Assembly (NCBI RefSeq): GCF_016599045.1
Contig: NZ_JAENKV010000012.1
Coordinates: 1 to 38,726, forward strand
Length of the DNA stretch: 38,726 nucleotides
DNA from: Campylobacter sp. TTU_617
GTDB lineage: Bacteria; Campylobacterota; Campylobacteria; Campylobacterales; Campylobacteraceae
Reading direction: 5' to 3'
The notes beneath the pieces are model-generated. The model saw nothing but the letters and a program-made list of their open reading frames with translations, ran no database searches and had not been told where the DNA came from. Positions 34,973 to 38,726 of the stretch are shown here, piece after piece. Positions within the stretch are counted from its first letter, which is position 1; every line of letters begins with the position of its first letter. The position numbers were made by a program, and so were the translations under genes.

Positions 34973-35824
34973 ATGAAAATAGGCATTATAGGTCTTGGCC
35001 ATATGGGAAAAAATCATTTAAAAGAGCTTAAAAATAATCCCAATTTTAAGCTTAATGCTTTATTTGATATTCAAAAATTCTCAAGCGATATTCCTTTTTT
35101 TGATAATTTAGATGATTTTTTAAAACAAAATAACGATGTAGTTATCATTGCAACGCCTACTTTTACTCATTTAGATATCGCAAAAAAGGTTTTACCAAAA
35201 GTAAAAACTATATTAGTAGAAAAACCTTTAGCGATGAATCTAAAAGAAATCAAAGAATTTGAAAAATACGCTAAAACCTACAATAACAATGTAGCCGTTG
35301 GTTTTTGTGAAAGATTTAATCCTTGTGTGATATCTTTAAAAAATATACTAGATAACGAACTTTTAATCAGTATAAATATCCAAAGATTTTCAACTTTTCC
35401 TCAAAGAATACAAGATGTTGGAATTTTACAAGATTTAGCCGTGCACGATCTTGATCTTTTACATTTTTTAAGCACTCAAAAAATTTTAGAAGCTAAAATT
35501 TTAAAAACTTATATACAAGAAGGATATCAAGAAAGCGAAAGTATCATATCATGCAAAATGCAAAATTTTATAGCTTGCTTACATCAAAGCTGGAATAGCA
35601 CTCAAAAAATCAGAAAAATTCAAGTAATTACAGATAAACATTTTTATGAGGCCGATTTGATAAATTTGATCTTATTAAGGGATAATAATGAGCTTAAAAT
35701 TGATAAACACTCTACACTTTTAAAAGAGCACGAAGATTTATTTAAATTAGCTTTAAATCAAAAAAATAATTTAGCCTCCATACAAGATGCACTTTTAGTT
35801 CAAAACATTTTAGAAAATTATTAA
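34973..35824 (+). CDS. Gfo/Idh/MocA-family oxidoreductase
   Basis: NAD(P)-dependent sugar or sugar-nucleotide dehydrogenase. The N-terminal Rossmann fold starts with MKIGIIGLGHMGKNHLKEL; the family's catalytic Lys is in LVEKPLAMNLKEIKEF, and DLAVHDLDLLHFL holds the conserved Asp/His of the C-terminal domain. At 283 residues it is at the short end of the family. Together with the preceding aminotransferase (13 bases upstream) it could oxidise a sugar C3 position for amination. RBS TAGGAATTTTT precedes the ATG. The stop overlaps hemH (TTATTAATGA), so heme and sugar genes share a transcript. Confidence 0.9.
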   Translation: MKIGIIGLGHMGKNHLKELKNNPNFKLNALFDIQKFSSDIPFFDNLDDFLKQNNDVVIIATPTFTHLDIAKKVLPKVKTILVEKPLAMNLKEIKEFEKYAKTYNNNVAVGFCERFNPCVISLKNILDNELLISINIQRFSTFPQRIQDVGILQDLAVHDLDLLHFLSTQKILEAKILKTYIQEGYQESESIISCKMQNFIACLHQSWNSTQKIRKIQVITDKHFYEADLINLILLRDNNELKIDKHSTLLKEHEDLFKLALNQKNNLASIQDALLVQNILENY

Positions 35825-36741
35825 TGAAACTTGTTTTATTTTTAAATATGGGTGGCGTAAGCAAGATAGAAGATTGCGAACTTTTTTTAAAAAATATGTT
35901 TAATGATCCTTATATTCTAGGTATTAAAAATAAATTTTTAAGAAAAATAGTTGCTTTTTTAATCACTAAAATGAGATTAAAAACTATGCAGAAAAATTAT
36001 GAAATTTTAGGAGGAAAATCACCGCTAAATGAGATAACCTCTAATCTTTGTACCAAGCTAAATAAAGATAAAAATTTTAAATTCGATTTTGTAAATTTAT
36101 ATGTTCCACCTTTTGCTAAAGAAGTTTTAGAAAAATATTCTTTAAAAGAAAATGATGAAATTATCCTTTTTCCACTTTATCCGCATCATTCTCAAACAAC
36201 CATAACAACTTCTCTTGAGGTTTTAGAAAAAAATATCAATGCTTTAAATATTAAATCTAAGATTAGCATTATTGATGTTTTTTATAAGGATAAACTCTAT
36301 AATCAAATGATTAAAAAGCATATTTTAAGAGAAAACGAAAATTTTAAAAATGATAAAAAAAAGACCTTAATTTTTTCTGCCCATTCTTTACCTATATCTG
36401 TTATAGAAAAAGGTGACTTATACGAAAAACATACCATAGAACATTTTGAAATTTTAAAAAATGAACTTAAAGATCATTTTGATGAAATTTTACTTTCTTA
36501 TCAGTCAAAATTAGGTCCAGTAAAATGGCTTGAACCTAATACAAGTGATATTTTAAAAAATTTAAAAAATGATGCTTTGATTTATCCAATTTCTTTTTGC
36601 ATTGATTGCTCAGAGACCGTATTTGAACTTGATATTGAATATAAAAAAATAAGCAATAAAGACTATAAAGTCATTCCTTGTCCAAACGATAGTATAGAAT
36701 TTCAAGCTTTTATTCTTTCTAAACTTTCAAACTTAAACTAA
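35824..36741 (+). CDS. hemH: Ferrochelatase
   Basis: Inserts Fe2+ into protoporphyrin IX, the last step of heme synthesis. The 305-residue product starts with LVLFLNMGGVSKIEDCELFLKN, the family N-terminus (usually 'LxNLGxP'), has LFPLYPHHSQTTITTSLE, the catalytic His in IFSAHSLPISVIEKGD, SYQSKLGPVKWLEP, and the second-site Glu in SFCIDCSETVFELDIEY. There is no C-terminal membrane extension or iron-sulfur cysteine set. The start overlaps the oxidoreductase stop. It is the last gene of its operon; no strong terminator was seen, only a weak 7-bp repeat (CTTATAA / TTATAAG) near 36791-36816. Confidence 0.95.
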   Translation: MKLVLFLNMGGVSKIEDCELFLKNMFNDPYILGIKNKFLRKIVAFLITKMRLKTMQKNYEILGGKSPLNEITSNLCTKLNKDKNFKFDFVNLYVPPFAKEVLEKYSLKENDEIILFPLYPHHSQTTITTSLEVLEKNINALNIKSKISIIDVFYKDKLYNQMIKKHILRENENFKNDKKKTLIFSAHSLPISVIEKGDLYEKHTIEHFEILKNELKDHFDEILLSYQSKLGPVKWLEPNTSDILKNLKNDALIYPISFCIDCSETVFELDIEYKKISNKDYKVIPCPNDSIEFQAFILSKLSNLN

Positions 36742-37123
36742 TACTCTTTTAAAGCTAATTTTTTATATTTAAAATCTATTAAATTTTACTTATAAGATTC
36801 TAAATACAAATTATAAGAGCTTTTGCTTGTTTTGAATCAAAAATTATTATTTTATATAAAAGCTTATTAAGATTTATACTTTATTGCAAATAAAACAATA
36901 AAATTTATTTTATAATATAAATTGAATATATCATAATAAATAATTTTTTAAATTATTTTATAATCTTATAATAACTTAAATATATAAATACTAAAAATAA
37001 TCAATTAAAAATTATTATTAATAAACTTTTAATTAAAAATATTTTATTATTCCAAAAAAGTTTATTATTTATATTTTATTACTTTTTTATTTTTTTAATA
37101 AACAATCAAAGGAGTTTTAAACA
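36742..37123. other. AT-rich intergenic region, 382 bases, without a gene
   Basis: Almost only A and T. It must hold the 3' end of the hemH transcript and the promoter of the autotransporter gene. The clearest structure is the inverted repeat at 37019-37067. No tRNA or small ORF with a ribosome site was seen. Confidence 0.6.
37019..37067. repeat. 12-bp inverted repeat upstream of the autotransporter gene
   Basis: TAATAAACTTTT (37019-37030) and AAAAGTTTATTA (37056-37067) form a perfect 12-bp stem with a 25-base loop, ending 57 bases before the ATG at 37124. It could be an operator, a hairpin in the leader or the hemH terminator. Confidence 0.4.
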
Positions 37124-38726
37124 ATGGATCAAAAACATAGTTTAAAAGAGATTTCGGGGGGGGGGGATTGAAAAAAACCATTCTCGTTCTTCAAAAAAAC
37201 TAGTTCTTTCTTTAGTTACAATCTCTTTTTTAAGTTCTTATTCTTATGCTACAGCTAATGTAGAAGCTTATAGTGATAATAATGATAATTCAACAAGTGT
37301 TTATCAAAATACTAACACTACAATAAGTGAATCTTTAAGTAATACTCATACTGTAAGTGGTACTGGTAATACTCTTGTTATAGGAAGTGGTGGAACTATA
37401 CAAGTTTCTAATGGTTTAGCTGTTGATTTTAAGCCAAGTTCTTCAACTTCTACTTTTAAAAATGAAGGAACTCTTATAGGTGGAAGCAATACTTCTAGTG
37501 TTCAAGTAGGTGTAAATAGAAGTGGTGGTGCCACCATAGAAACCTTTGACAATCAAGGTACCATAGGAAATGGTTCTTCTAAATTTGGAGTAGTAGTTTG
37601 GGGAAAAGATGGTTCTAAATCTAGTATTACTAATTTTAACAATAGTGGAACTATAAGTTCAAATGCTGGTGAGGCTATTTATCTTGGTAATACTGAGATT
37701 AAAACATTTACTAATAGTGGGACTATAAGTAGCGCTAATAAACAAGGGATAAATATTGCTAGTGGAGCAACTATAGAAACTTTTACTAATAGTGGAACTA
37801 TAACAGCTATAAATACTGGTGTTAGTATTTCAAGTGCTAGTATTCAAACTTTTACTAATGAGAAATTGATAAGTAGTGATAATGGAAGTGGGGTTTATGT
37901 TAGTAGTTCTACTATAAATAATTTTACCAACAAAGGAACTATAAAAACCAGTGGAACAGCAGAGCCAAATCAATTATTTGCTGCTCTTTATGCAAGCAAT
38001 GGAGTAAATCTTAGAAGTGCTATTATAAACACCTTTGAAAATAGTAGCTCTATCTCTGGTAAAGTAGGGGTAAATTTATCAGCTAGTTCAATTGAAAATT
38101 TCAAAAACACTGGAACCATAGAAGGGACTTCTTCGGCAAATAGCTTAGCAGCAGCTATAAATATTCAAAGTTTTTATAGTAGTGGTTCCACCATAAACAA
38201 TTTCACCAATGAAGGCACTATACGATCAAGTTCTAATGGTATCTTTATAGGTGATGGCAGTGCTATAAAAACTCTTACTAATAGTGGAACTATAGAAGCT
38301 AGTTTAGATGGTATAACTTTTTATGGTTTTCACACTAATAAAAAACCAGTTGATATCGGTAAAATCACCATAGAAAGCGGAGGCGTTATTAAAGCAGGAA
38401 ACAATGGTATTAACATTGATGGAAGTGAGTGGGGTATCACAGGCGAAGGCATAGACGTAAAAGGTAGATTAGAAGGTGGTAATGCTGGTATTTATATAGG
38501 AGCAGGCAAACAAGTAAATACAAGCATTACTGTATCTGGAACTATACAAGGTGATAATGGCGGTATTATTAATACTGGAACCATAGGACAAAAAGATGCA
38601 CAGCAACAACAACACGGCATCACCATTGAAAATGGTGGAACTATTACTTCTAAAAATGGTAGCGGTATTTTAAATACTGATAATGGAATTATCTATGGTA
38701 ATATTGTAAATAGTTCAAATAATGAT
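37124..38726 (+). CDS. Phase-variable autotransporter adhesin, 5' part, frame OFF (runs off right edge)
   Basis: ATG at 37124 (ribosome site AAAGGAG) encodes MDQKHSLKEIS, then a run of 11 G (37156-37166) leads to a TGA at 37169. In the frame one base shifted, from ATT at 37167, 520 codons stay open to the window end. With G10 the product would read MDQKHSLKEISGGGIEKNHSRSSKK, then an extended signal peptide (LVLSLVTISFLSSYSYA), then a Ser/Thr/Asn-rich beta-helix passenger. About ten copies of a 'FTNSGTI' motif recur at roughly 20-30 residue spacing. This matches Campylobacter CapA-like autotransporters; the beta-barrel would lie beyond the window. No ATG rescues the downstream frame near its start. 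The adhesin role is inferred from the family. Confidence 0.88.
37156..37166. repeat. Homopolymeric G11 tract, phase-variation switch
   Basis: Eleven G directly after codon 11 of the autotransporter gene. G10 or G13 gives an open frame; G11 gives a 15-codon peptide. Confidence 0.92.

Noticed and set aside
37480-38310. Regularly spaced repeats that could suggest a CRISPR-like array
   Set aside because: The repeats are imperfect, in frame, and encode the FTNSGTI motif of an autotransporter passenger; there are no cas genes.

Overview
The window comes from an epsilonproteobacterium, almost certainly a thermotolerant Campylobacter (C. jejuni / C. coli / C. lari relatives). The evidence is the extreme AT content, the dense operons with 1-8 base overlaps, extended -10 promoters of the form TTTTTTTGCTACAAT, homopolymeric G/C tracts inside surface-related genes, and gene neighbourhoods that I recognise from Campylobacter (lnt/yajC/secD/secF/leuS/lptE/folC/M23/bactofilin/mfd; uvrB/pseudopilin/priA/cipA; pbpA/maf/alaS/aminotransferase/oxidoreductase/hemH). 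From memory these are three separate blocks in C. jejuni NCTC 11168. Their junctions here, plus a periplasmic Cu/Zn superoxide dismutase, suggest a different species, perhaps of the C. lari group. I cannot settle the species from the sequence alone.

Layout. 1-1201: 3' part of a CipA-like gene cut by the left edge. 1321-2652 (-): lnt, overlapping divergently with yajC. 2625-17794 (+): one long co-directional gene train: yajC-secD-secF (Sec accessory translocase), leuS, lptE (LPS/LOS transport), a degenerate-GGDEF protein, folC, an M23 peptidase and a bactofilin (cell-shape pair), mfd, a MagIII/EndoIII-type glycosylase, thiD-thiE and hemD. 17845-18288 (+): an orphan PAAR-like protein. 18293-22284 (-): a MATE efflux gene with a structured leader, sodC, and an LtaS/EptA-like sulfatase split by a frameshift. 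22454-24427 (-): uvrB. 24573-27339 (+): three small genes (coiled coil, unknown, pseudopilin) and priA. 27378-33766 (-): cipA, pbpA, maf and alaS in one operon (transcribed alaS to cipA). 33883-36741 (+): a DegT-type aminotransferase, a Gfo/Idh/MocA oxidoreductase and hemH. 37124-right edge (+): a large phase-variable autotransporter whose G11 tract puts it out of frame (OFF) in this sequence.

Most of the window is housekeeping: translation, secretion, envelope assembly, DNA repair and cofactor synthesis. The accessory parts are the two CipA-like genes, the PAAR-like/MATE/sodC/sulfatase segment and the right-edge autotransporter. The most interesting signals are: a MATE leader that combines a near-consensus promoter, a 17-codon ORF and a hairpin hiding the Shine-Dalgarno; the orphan PAAR-like gene; sulfotransferase-like motifs shared by the two CipA-like proteins; and three genes whose reading frame is, or could be, switched by homopolymer slippage (cipA, the autotransporter, the sulfatase). 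I saw no tRNA, rRNA, insertion sequence, prophage or CRISPR array.
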